The notes: generated by a model from the letters alone, not told the origin. A DNA stretch of 64,000 nt from Acuticoccus sp965213555 (GCF_965213555.1 NZ_OZ243890.1:2852001-2916000); one strand, 5' to 3'. Shown: positions 24,491 through 34,068, numbered from the stretch's first letter. Translations and numbers: made by a program.

Positions 24491-25588
24491 TCACCAGCCG
24501 TCGATGCGGTCCCACACGCGACCGTCGGTGAGGTGGTAGCGCCCGTATCCGCCGGCGGCGGTCAAGCAGGCGTGCCCCGGCAGGACCCGCACGACGGTGC
24601 CGATGGGCAGCCGCTCGTAGGTTGCGGGGTCGGCGACCCTCACCGTGCCGTGCTCCTGGTGGACGACGTCCACGGACAGGCCGAGCGGCTCCAGCGTGCG
24701 CGCGTCGCACACCCAGCCGTAGCCGGCGCTCGGCAGGTGCGCGTTCGCGCCGACGTCCTTGGAGAGCGCCAGGGCGCCGGCGTCGAGGGTGAGGACGCCG
24801 GCCGCGCGGTTGTGGCCGATGACGGTGGCGAGCACGGTGACGGCGATGTCGTCGAGCGCGCACACGTTGCGGCCGTACTGGCTGAGGTCGAAGAACAGGT
24901 GGATGCCGGCGCGCACCTCGCTCACGCCGTCGAGGCTCGGCGCGTGGAGCACGGTGGGCGTCGACCCGACCGACACGATGGACACCTCGGCGCCGGCAGC
25001 GCCCATGCGCTCGGCGGCCCGGACGGCGGCGGCGACCTCGCCCGCTGCGATGCGCGCCACCTCGTCCGTGTCGGCGGTGGCGTAGGAGTGGCCGGCGTGG
25101 GTCATCACGCCGGTGCACTGCGTCCCGAGCCGTCGCGCGATCTCGGTCATCGCCTCGTCGTCGGCGGGCCGCCCGCCGCGGTGCTCGCCGCAGTCGACCT
25201 CAACGAGGACCGGGTTGTTGAGCGCGCTGTCCGCGACGGCAGCCGCCATCTCGACGGAGTCGAGCGTCAGGACGATGGTCTTTCCCGTCGCCTCGCCGAT
25301 AACGGCGACCTCGGCGAACTTGTTGGGCGTGATCCCCACGGCGTAGAGGATGTCGTCGAACCCCGCCCCGGCGAAGTGCCGTGCCTCGGCCAGCGTCGAG
25401 ACCGTCACGGTGGACATGCGCCCGCCGGTCGCGATGCGCGCCACGTCCACCGACTTCGGCGTCTTGAGGTGGGGGCGCAGGGTGACGCCCCGCACGTCGC
25501 AGTGGGCGAGCATGCGCGCCGCGTTCGCCTCGAGCCTTTCAGGGTCGAGGATCAGCGCGGGCGTCGGCAGCGCGAGGACGTCCGTCAC
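24491..25588 (-). CDS. DSD1/D-threonine aldolase-family PLP enzyme (D-amino acid dehydratase or aldolase)
   Basis: A 365-residue fold-type III (alanine-racemase-like) enzyme. It begins LALPTPALILD and has RPHLKTPKS with the PLP Lys at about 42, EVDCGEHRGG, and the C-terminal metal-binding pair His339-x-Cys341 in PGHACLTAA, the hallmark of metal-dependent D-serine dehydratases and D-threonine aldolases. Substrates would be D-hydroxy-amino acids such as D-serine, D-threonine or 3-hydroxyaspartate; which one is unknown. GTG 25588 overlaps the dppF stop as GTGA, so it is the last gene of the peptide-transport operon. It converges on the class V aminotransferase with ten bases between them. Confidence 0.87.
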   Translation of the reverse strand: MTDVLALPTPALILDPERLEANAARMLAHCDVRGVTLRPHLKTPKSVDVARIATGGRMSTVTVSTLAEARHFAGAGFDDILYAVGITPNKFAEVAVIGEATGKTIVLTLDSVEMAAAVADSALNNPVLVEVDCGEHRGGRPADDEAMTEIARRLGTQCTGVMTHAGHSYATADTDEVARIAAGEVAAAVRAAERMGAAGAEVSIVSVGSTPTVLHAPSLDGVSEVRAGIHLFFDLSQYGRNVCALDDIAVTVLATVIGHNRAAGVLTLDAGALALSKDVGANAHLPSAGYGWVCDARTLEPLGLSVDVVHQEHGTVRVADPATYERLPIGTVVRVLPGHACLTAAGGYGRYHLTDGRVWDRIDGW

Positions 25589-26379
25589 GCCGGCTCGGCC
25601 GCGGGCGCCCGGCGGTAGCCCTGCGACGCCTCGAAGAGGGTGCGCGTGTAGTCCGCCTCCACCTTCCCGGCCGACAGCGTCGCGACGTCCATCGTCTCGA
25701 CGATCTGCCCGGCGCGCATGACGGCGAGGCGGTCGCACATGTGCTCCACCACCGCGAGGTCGTGGCTGACGAACACGAAGGTGAGGGTGTGCTCGCGCCG
25801 CAGCCGGGCGAGGAGGTTCAAGACCTCCGCCTGCACCGACACATCGAGCGCGGACGTCGGCTCGTCGAGGAGGAGGATCTTCGGCTCCAGGATCAGCGCG
25901 CGGGCGATGGCGACGCGCTGGCGCTGCCCGCCGGAGAGCTGGTGCGGGTAGCGGAAGCGGAAGCCGGGGTCGAGGCCGACGTCGACGAGCGCGCGCTCCA
26001 CGCGGGCGAGCCCGTCGTCGAGCCGCTGGATGGAGACGGACTGCATGAGCGTCGCGTGCACCGTCTTCTTCGGGTGCAGCGAGCCGTAGGGGTCCTGGAA
26101 CACCATCTGCACGGTCTTGTGGAACGCGCGCGGGCGGCGGTGCGCCACCGCGACGCCGTCGATGACGAGGCGGCCCGTCCAGCGCTCCTCGAGCCCGCAC
26201 AGCGCGCGCAGGATGGTGGACTTGCCGCAGCCCGACTCGCCGACGAGGCCGAACGCCTCCCCCTCGGCCACCGCGAACGACACGTCGTCCACCGCGCGGA
26301 AGCGCTTGCGGCCGGCGCCGTAGATGACGCTGAGGTCCTCCGCCTCGATCATGGGCGCTCGATCGGCGGGCGCGCTCAC
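25585..26379 (-). CDS. dppF: Oligo/dipeptide ABC transporter ATPase, DppF-like
   Basis: A 264-residue ATPase with Walker A GESGCGKST (about 50-58), Q-loop MVFQDPYGSLHPKKTV, signature YPHQLSGGQRQRVAIARAL and Walker B ILLLDEPTSALD followed by the switch His in FVSHDLAVVEHM. The PYGSLHP block identifies the DppF/OppF class. The C-terminal peptide-transporter extension is short. Start ATG 26379 overlaps the dppD stop (ATGA); the stop overlaps the DSD1-type gene. It works with DppD to energise the DppBC channel. Confidence 0.9.
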   Translation of the reverse strand: MSAPADRAPMIEAEDLSVIYGAGRKRFRAVDDVSFAVAEGEAFGLVGESGCGKSTILRALCGLEERWTGRLVIDGVAVAHRRPRAFHKTVQMVFQDPYGSLHPKKTVHATLMQSVSIQRLDDGLARVERALVDVGLDPGFRFRYPHQLSGGQRQRVAIARALILEPKILLLDEPTSALDVSVQAEVLNLLARLRREHTLTFVFVSHDLAVVEHMCDRLAVMRAGQIVETMDVATLSAGKVEADYTRTLFEASQGYRRAPAAEPA

Positions 26380-27215
26380 ACCGCCTCGCGCCAGCGCGGG
26401 TCGCGTTCCAGGACCGGCAGGGCGTCCCGGCGCTGGCCCAGGCGCGGCAGGGAGGCGAGGAGGCCGCGGGAGTAGGGATGCTGCGCGCTCGCAAGGTCCG
26501 CGGCGTCGAGTTCCTCGACGATCTGGCCGGCGTACATGACGAGGACGCGGTCGCAGAACCCGGCGACGAGGTCGAGGTCGTGGCTGATGAACACGAGGGC
26601 GAGGCCACGCCGCTCGACCAGCTCGTCGAGGATGCGCAGCACCTCCGTCTGCACGGTGACGTCGAGCGCGGACGTGGGCTCGTCGGCGATGAGGAGGTCC
26701 GGGTCGCCGGCGAGCATCATGGAGATCATGACGCGCTGCCCCATGCCGCCCGACACCTCGTGGGGGTACAGCTTGTAGACCCGCTCGGGGTCTCGGATGT
26801 GGACCGCCTCCAGCATGGCGAGCGCCTTGTCCCGCGCCGCCGAGCCGCCGGCGCCGCCGTGGACGCGGTAGGCCTCGGCGATCTGCGCGCCGATGCGGAT
26901 GAGCGGGTTCAGCGAGTACTTCGGGTCCTGCATCACCATGGAGATCTGGCCGCCGCGCAGCTCGCGCATCTCGTTGGCGCTCATCTTCAAGAGGTCGCGT
27001 CCCTTGAACGCGAGGCGTCGTGCCGTGACCTCCGAGCCCTTCGGCGTCAGCCCGAGGATGGCACGGCCGGTCATCGACTTGCCCGAGCCCGACTCGCCGA
27101 CGATGCCGACCCGCTCGCGTCCCACCTCGAAGGAGATGCCCCGCACCGCGTCGAACGTGCCTCGGTTGGTGCGGAACTGGACCGTGAGGTCCTCGACCTC
27201 GAGGATCGGCGTCAT
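26376..27215 (-). CDS. dppD: Oligo/dipeptide ABC transporter ATPase, DppD-like
   Basis: A 279-residue ATPase with Walker A GESGSGKSM (about 40-48, with Met in place of the usual Thr/Ser), Q-loop MVMQDPKYSLNPLI, signature YPHEVSGGMGQRVMISMML and Walker B LLIADEPTSALDVTVQ. The HPYSRGLLASLPRLG tail is the oligopeptide-transporter C-terminal motif. The signature reads SGGMGQR, a common DppD/OppD variant. ATG 27215 overlaps the stop of the M81 gene (ATGA). The insertion of a peptidase gene between permease and ATPase genes is unusual and shows the peptidase belongs to the system. Confidence 0.9.
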   Translation of the reverse strand: MTPILEVEDLTVQFRTNRGTFDAVRGISFEVGRERVGIVGESGSGKSMTGRAILGLTPKGSEVTARRLAFKGRDLLKMSANEMRELRGGQISMVMQDPKYSLNPLIRIGAQIAEAYRVHGGAGGSAARDKALAMLEAVHIRDPERVYKLYPHEVSGGMGQRVMISMMLAGDPDLLIADEPTSALDVTVQTEVLRILDELVERRGLALVFISHDLDLVAGFCDRVLVMYAGQIVEELDAADLASAQHPYSRGLLASLPRLGQRRDALPVLERDPRWREAV

Positions 27216-28765
27216 CGCACGGCGACCTCGACGGGGGGCGACCAGTTGAAGTCCTTGTCGAGGGGCCAGATCGGCCGCTGAACGCGCTTGAAGTCGACGC
27301 GTGAGAGCACCGGCGTGATGAGCCCCGGCACGTCCACCTCGTAGATCCGCTCGTTGGGGATCAGCCACTCGAAGCCGGCGCGGAAGTGGCCGCGGGACTT
27401 CACGACGATGCCGCGCAGTGCCTCAAGCTCGATGCCGAGGTGCTCGAGCTGCGCCGGGTCGAGCGCCTGGTGTCGGATGGAGATGACGACGAGGTCGATG
27501 CGATCGTCGAGCCTCAGCCACGCCGTGGGTCCGTGCGCGACGGTGCGGCCCTCCATGGAGCCGCGACGGCCGACGACCTCACCGTCGGAGAGGGCCATGA
27601 CCTCAACCGGCACGGTGAGCTCGTGGGACAGCTCGCTCGCCTCCTGGCGGTTGAGCCTCGCGTCGAACCGAGCGCCGACGCCCTTGGCGTGGGCCTCGGC
27701 GGCGAGCGCGCGGTCGTAGAACGGCACGAACGCGACGCCTGCGACGCCCGCGTCGAGGAACGCCTTGAGGACGTACGTGGTGTTGCCGCGGCCGCCGCCG
27801 CCAGGGTTGTCCGCGACGTCGGCGAACAGGACGGGTTCGCGCGACGGGTCGTCGTGCACCGCCTTCATGAGCGCGACGGCATCCTCAAGGCTGGTGAGCT
27901 CCGGCTCGAAGCGCTCGCGGTCGTCCCACAGGCCGGCGGCGAGACGCTTGGCTGCCTCGTCCGCGGCCGCCTGGTCGCCCCGGCTCGTCACCGTGACGGT
28001 GATGCCGTTCTTCGGTGCGTCGGCGAAGGAAAAGTTGCCGCAGACCGACACGTTGAGCAGCCGCGGGTCCTCCTCGAGCAGCGTCTGCCCCATGGCGACG
28101 GCGTCCGCGTAGGGGCCTCGCGCCGTGAGCAGGCGCACCTGCGGCGGCAGGATGGGGACGCGCACGAACGCCTTCGCCGTGGTGAGGCCGTCGAGGAGCT
28201 CGGAGAGGACGCGGGCCGCCTCCGCGCCGCGCTCGGCCTGGTCGACGTGCGGGTTGGTCAGGTAGGCGCACAGCGCGTCGGTGCTCGCCACCATCCTCTC
28301 GCCGACGAGGGCGTGGAGGTCGAGCGTCGCCACGATGGGGACGTCCGGCCCGACGGCGTCGCGCACGGTGGACAGCACCGTGCCGTCGAGGTCGTCGTCC
28401 TCCGTCGCGACGCCAGCACCGTGCTCGCACACGTAGACGCCGTCCAGCGGCAGCGCCGCCTTCAGCCGATCTGAGATGTCGGCGACGAACTCGTCGAGGT
28501 AGGCCTGGTCGCAGGGCCCGGACGCGCCGGCATAGGCGTGGCGGATGGGCACGAACTCCCACGGCCGCAGGCGGTCCATCTCGGCCTTGAAGCCGGTCCA
28601 CTCGCGCGGGAGGCTGGGGTTCGACCTTTCGATCTCGGCGGCGATCGCCTCCGCCGCCATGGAGCCGTGCTCGTCGAACTCGACCTTGTCGGCCACGGGC
28701 GACCAGCGGTTGGTCTCGAGCATGAAGCCGAGGACGGCGATGCGGACGGGACGGGCGTCGGGCAT
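27212..28765 (-). CDS. M81-family (MlrC-like) metallopeptidase
   Basis: A 517-residue member of the MlrC/M81 family, whose founding member hydrolyses the linear tetrapeptide formed during microcystin breakdown. The N-terminal catalytic domain shows GFMLETNRWSP, CEHGAGVATEDDDLDG and VATLDLHALVGERM, with His and Asp residues expected to hold zinc; DVADNPGGGGRGNTTYVLKA leads into the C-terminal MlrC domain. Start ATG 28765 is three bases after dppC, and the stop overlaps dppD, so it is translated with the transporter. No signal peptide is visible, hence probably cytoplasmic cleavage of imported peptides. The true substrate is not known. Confidence 0.88.
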   Translation of the reverse strand: MPDARPVRIAVLGFMLETNRWSPVADKVEFDEHGSMAAEAIAAEIERSNPSLPREWTGFKAEMDRLRPWEFVPIRHAYAGASGPCDQAYLDEFVADISDRLKAALPLDGVYVCEHGAGVATEDDDLDGTVLSTVRDAVGPDVPIVATLDLHALVGERMVASTDALCAYLTNPHVDQAERGAEAARVLSELLDGLTTAKAFVRVPILPPQVRLLTARGPYADAVAMGQTLLEEDPRLLNVSVCGNFSFADAPKNGITVTVTSRGDQAAADEAAKRLAAGLWDDRERFEPELTSLEDAVALMKAVHDDPSREPVLFADVADNPGGGGRGNTTYVLKAFLDAGVAGVAFVPFYDRALAAEAHAKGVGARFDARLNRQEASELSHELTVPVEVMALSDGEVVGRRGSMEGRTVAHGPTAWLRLDDRIDLVVISIRHQALDPAQLEHLGIELEALRGIVVKSRGHFRAGFEWLIPNERIYEVDVPGLITPVLSRVDFKRVQRPIWPLDKDFNWSPPVEVAVR

Positions 28766-28768
28766 GGG

Positions 28769-29719
28769 CTAATCGCTGCGGGGATCGAGGACGTCGCGCA
28801 ACCCGTCCCCGAACAGGTTGAACGCGAGGCTGACGACGACGATGGCGACGCCCGGGATCGCGCACAGCCACCACTCGTTGAGGATGTACTGCCGGCCACC
28901 GGACAGCATGGCGCCCCACTCGGGCGTCGGGGGCTGGGCGCCGAGGCCGAGGAAGCCGAGCCCGGCGGCTGCCAGGATGATCCCTGCCATGTTGAGCGTG
29001 ATGCGCACGATCACCGAGGGCACGCACATGGGCACGATGTTGGTCGCCACGATGAACGGCCAGCTTGCCCCCTGCATGCGCACCGCCGCGATGTACTCCG
29101 ACGTGCGCACCGTCAGCGTCTCGGCGCGGGCGAGGCGCGCGATGGGCGGCCAGGCGGTGAGCGCGATGGCGACGATTGCGTTCTCGAGTCCCGGTCCCAT
29201 GGCGGCGACGAAGGCGAGCGCGAGGATGAGGCTCGGGAACGCGAGGAAGAGGTCAGTCACGCGCATCAGCACGAGGTCGGTGACGCCGCCGAGGTAGCCC
29301 GACACCGTGCCGACGACGAGGCCGAGGGGCGCAGCGATGACGGCGACGAGCGCCACGATCATCAAGGTGGTGCGCGAGCCGTAGACGACGCGACTGTAGA
29401 TGTCGCGGCCGAGCTCGTCCGTGCCGAACCAGTGCTCTGCGGTGGGGGCCAGCAAGCGCATCCGGATGTTCTGGTCCAGCGGATCGTGCGTCGCGAGGAG
29501 GGGCGCCGCGGCGGCGATGGCGACGAGCAGCACGACGATGACCGCCCCGGCCGTCGCCGTCGGGTTCGACAGGAAGCGCTGCCCAGCGAACCAGGCCTGC
29601 TGTGCCCTCGCCTGGGCGAGGGAGTGCGCCGTGGGCGCCGTGAGGTACGCGGCGAGGCGACCCCGGGCCGACGGTGCGATGGGCCGGTCGGCCGGAGGGG
29701 TCAGGACCTCGTCGCTCAT
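28769..29719 (-). CDS. dppC: Oligo/dipeptide ABC transporter permease, DppC-like
   Basis: A 316-residue permease with an N-terminal cytoplasmic leader, a first membrane helix (about 54-75), the APTAEHWFGTDELGRDIYSR box that marks DppC/OppC proteins, and the coupling loop with EYIAAVRMQGASWPFIVATNIVP. About six hydrophobic segments. ATG 29719 overlaps the dppB stop (ATGA). It forms the channel with DppB. Confidence 0.92.
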   Translation of the reverse strand: MSDEVLTPPADRPIAPSARGRLAAYLTAPTAHSLAQARAQQAWFAGQRFLSNPTATAGAVIVVLLVAIAAAAPLLATHDPLDQNIRMRLLAPTAEHWFGTDELGRDIYSRVVYGSRTTLMIVALVAVIAAPLGLVVGTVSGYLGGVTDLVLMRVTDLFLAFPSLILALAFVAAMGPGLENAIVAIALTAWPPIARLARAETLTVRTSEYIAAVRMQGASWPFIVATNIVPMCVPSVIVRITLNMAGIILAAAGLGFLGLGAQPPTPEWGAMLSGGRQYILNEWWLCAIPGVAIVVVSLAFNLFGDGLRDVLDPRSD

Positions 29720-30804
29720 CGCGTGCGCGGGTCCAGCACCCTGTAGGCGAGGTCGGCCACGAGGTTCAGCGTGATGAAGATGAGCCCGACGATGAAGACG
29801 CAGGCGAGCACGACGTTCATGTCCGCCTTGAGGAGCCCCTTGGTGAGGTAGGCGCCGAAGCCCGGCCAGCCGAACACGATCTCGGTCAGCACCGCGCCCT
29901 CAAGCAGGAAGGCGTAGGACAGGACGACGACGGTGATGAGCTGCACGCGGATGTTGCGGAACGCGTGATGCCACACGATTCGCCGCTCGGGCACGCCCTT
30001 GATGCGCGCGGCGACGACGTACTCCTGGCCGAGCTGCTCGATCATGAAGGAGCGCGTCATGCGCGCGATGTAGGCGAGCGCCGCGTAGCCGAGGATCGAG
30101 GCGGGCAGCACGATGTGGCTGAAGGCGTTGCGCCAGACGTCCCACTGGCCGGCGAGCGCGGCGTCGATGAGCACCATCCTGGTGGGCTGCGGTCCGGCGT
30201 CGTGGCTGAGCTGGGCCATGATGTCGAGCCGACCCGGCCCGCCGACCCAGCCGAGCGTGGCGTAGAACAGGACAAGGCCCATCAGCCCGAGCCAGAAGTT
30301 CGGCGCCGAGTAGCCGATGAGGCTGACGACGCGCACCGTCTGGTCGATCCACGTGTCGCGGTGGACCGCTGCCCACACGCCAAGCGGGATGCCGAGCCCG
30401 GTGCCGATGACGAGGGCGAAGGTGGCCAGCTCGAGCGTCGCCGGGAACACCCGTGCCAGGTCCGCCGTCACGTAGTTGCCGGTGTCGATGGCGCGGCCGA
30501 AGTCACCCTGGATCATGTCGGTGACGTAGATCCAGAACTGGACGTAGAGCGGCTCGTCGAGGCCGAGCTGCTCGGCCACCTTCGCGTAGGCGCCCGGACC
30601 CGCGTTGTCGCCGATGATGGCGATGACGGGGTCGATGGGCAGCAGGCGGCCGAGGACGAAGGTGAGCGTGAAGAGGCCGAGAAGCGTCACCGCCACCGAG
30701 CCGAGGGTGCGCAGGACCGCCAGCGGGACGGAGAGGTGGCGCGTCCACCCCTCCGCGGCGAACTCGCGTGAGGCGTCCGCCGCCGCCGGCGAGTCCAGCG
30801 TCAT
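29716..30804 (-). CDS. dppB: Oligo/dipeptide ABC transporter permease, DppB-like
   Basis: A 362-residue permease of the DppB/OppB type: a first helix near 33-55 with LFTLTFVLGRLLPIDPV, a periplasmic loop, five more hydrophobic segments, the EYVVAARIKGVPERRIVWHHAFRN coupling region and the closing NLVADLAYRVLDPRTR. It is somewhat longer than the usual 305-340 residues because of an extended N-terminus. ATG 30804 lies four bases past the dppA stop. Confidence 0.92.
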   Translation of the reverse strand: MTLDSPAAADASREFAAEGWTRHLSVPLAVLRTLGSVAVTLLGLFTLTFVLGRLLPIDPVIAIIGDNAGPGAYAKVAEQLGLDEPLYVQFWIYVTDMIQGDFGRAIDTGNYVTADLARVFPATLELATFALVIGTGLGIPLGVWAAVHRDTWIDQTVRVVSLIGYSAPNFWLGLMGLVLFYATLGWVGGPGRLDIMAQLSHDAGPQPTRMVLIDAALAGQWDVWRNAFSHIVLPASILGYAALAYIARMTRSFMIEQLGQEYVVAARIKGVPERRIVWHHAFRNIRVQLITVVVLSYAFLLEGAVLTEIVFGWPGFGAYLTKGLLKADMNVVLACVFIVGLIFITLNLVADLAYRVLDPRTR

Positions 30805-30808
30805 GGGA

Positions 30809-32422
30809 CTACTCCTTCACCGTCGCGGCCCAGAAGCGCCTGAAGGTGTTGAGCTTGTACTCCTTCACGCGCTCGTGGACGCCGATGTTGGTATAGCGCT
30901 GGAAGATGTAGACGATGGGCGAGGAGGCGAGCACCTCGCGCTGCATCTCCTCGTACATCTGAGCGCGCTTCTCGGCGTCGCGCTCCTGGCGGGCCTCCAT
31001 CACGAGGTCCGACAGGTGCCCGGTGTCGTAGCCGGTGCGCCAGGCCGGCGACTGGGTGAGCTGCGCCTCGTCGCGGTTGTCCGGGTTCCAGGCGTGGCGC
31101 GTCGCCATGGCGTTCGCGTCGGGATAGTCCGCGCCCCAGCCCTTGAGCGCGATGTCGTGCTCGCGCCCGCGCTCGCGCTGGGTCACCACCGAGTACTCCA
31201 GTGGCTCGAGGTTGATGGTGATGCCTGCCTGCGCAGCGTTCGATTGGATGTGCTGCGCGATGTCCGGGTAGGGGAAGCGCGTCGGCACCTGCATCGTCAC
31301 CTCGAAGCCGTCCGGGTGGCCGGCCTCGGCGAGGAGCGCCTTCGCCTTCTCGATGTCGAGGGAGTAGGGCTCGTCGTCCTCCGGGATCGCGCCGAACGCG
31401 CCGATGGGCACGAACGCCTGCCGCGAGACGGCGAGGTTGCGCATCACCGTCTCCTCCATGCCCTCGTAGTCCACGAGGTACTTGAAGGCCTCGACCACCT
31501 TGGGGTCATTGAAGACCTCGCGCTTCTGGTTGAGCGAGAAGTACTGCAGGCGATGGCGCAGGATGTTGACCAGGCGAAGGTCAGGGTTCGCCTCGATGGC
31601 GTCGAGGTCGGACGGGGCGACGCGGGTCGCGACGTCGATGTCGTTGCGCTCCAGCGCGAGCCGCTGCGCCGTCGCCTCGGGGATGTGCTGGAGGACGACG
31701 CGCTCGATCTCGATGGGATGCCGGAAGTAGTCGTCGATGGCGTCGAGCACGATGATCTCACCCGGCCGGTACGTCCCGAGCGTGAACGGGCCGTAGCAGG
31801 CGGTGTTGGTCTTGAGGTACCCGTTGGCGAAGTCGCCATCGACCGCCTTCGGCTCCAGGAACTCCTTGTCGAGCACGAGCGCATCGTCGCTGGTGAAGAC
31901 GGCGAGCAGGAAGAGGTCCGGCGAGAACACGTCCGGCGCGTTCACCGTCAGCGTGTACTCGTCCGTCGCCTGGAACTGCTCCTCGGCCTCCTCGGCGGTG
32001 AAGCCCCACTCGGTGAGGCCGATGGCATCGCCGAAGCCGAGCTTCAGCTTGCGGTGGATCGACCAGGCCGCGTCCTCCGCCCGCACCGGGTTGCCCGACG
32101 GGAAGGTGAGGCCGTCGCGGATCTTGAAGGTGTAGGTGCGCCCGTCCTCAGAGACCTCCCAGCTTTCGGCGAGGCCGGGCACGAGGTTCGCCGGCTCGTC
32201 GTAGCCCATGAAGATCAGTGGATCGCAGATGTTCTCGATGACGATGCCGGGCAGAACCTCGCCGATCTCGGCCGGATCGAGGGTTAGGAAGTTGTCGAGG
32301 ACCTCGCCGATGACGAGCGTGTCGGATGGGGTGTCGGCGCTCGCCGGCATGGTGAGCAGCGCGCCACCGAGGACAGCGGTGCACGCTGCACGGCACGCGC
32401 CTGAGGAAGTTCGTCGGATCAC
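30809..32422 (-). CDS. dppA: Oligo/dipeptide ABC transporter periplasmic binding protein, DppA-like
   Basis: A 537-residue family 5 solute-binding protein with a Sec signal (cleavage near residue 29, after PASA) and the segments NICDPLIFMGYDEPANLVPG, LAESWEVSEDGRTYTFKIR and DVATRVAPSDLDAIEAN typical of peptide and opine receptors. The long SBP_bac_5 core ends with ASSPIVYIFQRYTNIGV. The start is GTG 32422 with a strong AGGAGGAG site; longer frames lack one. First gene of the seven-gene leftward operon dppA-B-C-M81-dppD-F-DSD1. An inverted repeat about 115 bases upstream may be its control site. Confidence 0.92.
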   Translation of the reverse strand: MIRRTSSGACRAACTAVLGGALLTMPASADTPSDTLVIGEVLDNFLTLDPAEIGEVLPGIVIENICDPLIFMGYDEPANLVPGLAESWEVSEDGRTYTFKIRDGLTFPSGNPVRAEDAAWSIHRKLKLGFGDAIGLTEWGFTAEEAEEQFQATDEYTLTVNAPDVFSPDLFLLAVFTSDDALVLDKEFLEPKAVDGDFANGYLKTNTACYGPFTLGTYRPGEIIVLDAIDDYFRHPIEIERVVLQHIPEATAQRLALERNDIDVATRVAPSDLDAIEANPDLRLVNILRHRLQYFSLNQKREVFNDPKVVEAFKYLVDYEGMEETVMRNLAVSRQAFVPIGAFGAIPEDDEPYSLDIEKAKALLAEAGHPDGFEVTMQVPTRFPYPDIAQHIQSNAAQAGITINLEPLEYSVVTQRERGREHDIALKGWGADYPDANAMATRHAWNPDNRDEAQLTQSPAWRTGYDTGHLSDLVMEARQERDAEKRAQMYEEMQREVLASSPIVYIFQRYTNIGVHERVKEYKLNTFRRFWAATVKE

Positions 32423-32536
32423 GTGGGCTCCTCCTGTTGGGCCTTCGGCCTCTGTGGGGTCGCGGACTGCAAGAGCGGTGCCAACCGTTCGCAGTCCTCC
32501 ACCGTGGGTAAGTCTGCCGACATTCTGCGAGGGCGA

Positions 32537-32554
32537 CAAGCACCGTTGTGCTTG
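32537..32554. promoter_or_regulatory. Inverted repeat in the dppA / M20 divergent region
   Basis: Seven-base perfect arms CAAGCAC (32537-32543) and GTGCTTG (32548-32554) with a four-base centre, between the two divergently transcribed units. It may be an operator shared by both sides or a small hairpin; no regulator gene is adjacent. Confidence 0.4.
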
Positions 32555-32627
32555 ACCGGCGCGCGTGCAGCGCGTCAGCCTCGCGTCAAGGCCGGGGCCG
32601 ACCGACACCGCTGCAAGGGAGCGTGCC

Positions 32628-34052
32628 ATGCGCAACACCGAGGACATCTGGCAGTTCGTCGACGACAAGCGGGACGTCTTCGAGGCGCTGTCGGACCGCG
32701 TGTTCGACACGCCGGAGCTCCTCTACAACGAGTTCCAGTCGGCCGCGGCGCACGAGGAGGCGCTGCGCGCCGAGGGCTTCGCCACAACGACCGGGATCGC
32801 CGGCATCCCGACCGCGATGATGGGCGAGGCGGGCGAGGGGGGGCCGATCATCGCGATCCTTGGCGAGTACGACGCGCTGCCGGGCCTCAGCCAGGAACCC
32901 GGCGTGACCGAGCCGCGGCCGCAGGTTTCCGGCGGCAACGGGCATGGCTGCGGCCACAACCTCCTCGGCGCCGGCGCGCTCCTCGCGGCGACCGCGCTCA
33001 AGGACTACCTCGCGCGGAACAACCTGCCCGGGCGCGTGCGGTACTACGGCTGCCCCGCCGAAGAGGGGGGCGCCGCCAAGGCGTTCATGGTCCGCGCCGG
33101 AGCCTTCGAGGGGGTGGACGCCGCGATCACCTGGCACCCATCCTCGGTCAACGAGGTGGCGCGGGCTCGCGCGCTCGCCAACACGCGCATCGACTTCACG
33201 TTCACCGGCCGCGCCTCGCACGCGTCCGGCGCGCCGCACCTCGGCCGCAGCGCCCTCGATGCGCTGGAGCTGACGAGCGTCGGCGTCAACTACATGCGCG
33301 AGCACATGCCGCCGGGCTCCCGGGTGCACGGCGCGATCCTGGAGACCGGGGGCATCGCACCCAACGTGGTGCAGGCGCGCGCCAAGGTGCGCTACGCGGT
33401 GCGCGGCACCACGCGTGAGCCGATGCTGGATCTCGTCGAGTGGGTTAAGCGCATTGCACAGGGCGCGGCGATGATGACCGACACCAAGGTCGAGTGGCAG
33501 CTCCTCTCCTCGTTCTCCGACCTCGTCGGCAACCGGCCGATGGAGGAGGCGATGCAGAGCCAGCTCGAGCGCCTCGGCCCGGCGGACTACGACGACGAGG
33601 ACCGCGCCTTCGCCGCCGCCATCCAGCAGACGCTCTCGCCGCAGGACATCGCGACGACGTACCTCAAGACCGGCGAGAGCCCGAAGGAGGGCGAGACGAT
33701 CCACGAGCGCGTCGTGCCCCTCGACGCCGCGGGCATCGAGCTCATCGGCTCCACCGACGTCGGTGACGTGTCCTGGGTGGTGCCGACGGTGCAGGCGCAC
33801 ACCGCGACGATGGCAGTGGGCACGCCCGGCCACTCCTGGCAGCTTACCGCGCAGGGCAAGTCGCCGCTCGCCAAGAAGGGCATGGTGCAGGCCGCCAAGG
33901 TGATGGCCGCGACCGCGCTGGCGGCGATGAGCGACGAGGGGCTGCTGAGCGCCGCCAAGGAGGACCTTGCCAAGCGGACGGCCGGACGGCCCTACAGGAG
34001 CCCGATCCCAGATGGCGTCGAGCCGCCGCTGCAGATGGGCCGCACCCATTGA
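32628..34052 (+). CDS. M20-family amidohydrolase (AbgB-like)
   Basis: A 474-residue zinc amidohydrolase close in length to AbgB, the p-aminobenzoyl-glutamate hydrolase subunit. Metal-site motifs can be read: ILGEYDALPG, GGNGHGCGHNLLGAGAL (His and catalytic region, about 104-120), YGCPAEEGGAAK with the catalytic Glu pair, ITWHPSS, and a dimerisation domain with SHASGAPHLGRSALDA. The C-terminal TVQAHTATMAVGTPGHSWQ supplies the last His. ATG 32628 was chosen over an upstream start because of AAGGGA spacing. It diverges from the dpp operon and is followed closely by a PLP enzyme gene, so it probably trims the imported peptide-like substrate. Confidence 0.88.
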   Translation: MRNTEDIWQFVDDKRDVFEALSDRVFDTPELLYNEFQSAAAHEEALRAEGFATTTGIAGIPTAMMGEAGEGGPIIAILGEYDALPGLSQEPGVTEPRPQVSGGNGHGCGHNLLGAGALLAATALKDYLARNNLPGRVRYYGCPAEEGGAAKAFMVRAGAFEGVDAAITWHPSSVNEVARARALANTRIDFTFTGRASHASGAPHLGRSALDALELTSVGVNYMREHMPPGSRVHGAILETGGIAPNVVQARAKVRYAVRGTTREPMLDLVEWVKRIAQGAAMMTDTKVEWQLLSSFSDLVGNRPMEEAMQSQLERLGPADYDDEDRAFAAAIQQTLSPQDIATTYLKTGESPKEGETIHERVVPLDAAGIELIGSTDVGDVSWVVPTVQAHTATMAVGTPGHSWQLTAQGKSPLAKKGMVQAAKVMAATALAAMSDEGLLSAAKEDLAKRTAGRPYRSPIPDGVEPPLQMGRTH

Positions 34053-34068
34053 GCCGCAGAGCGCGTCC

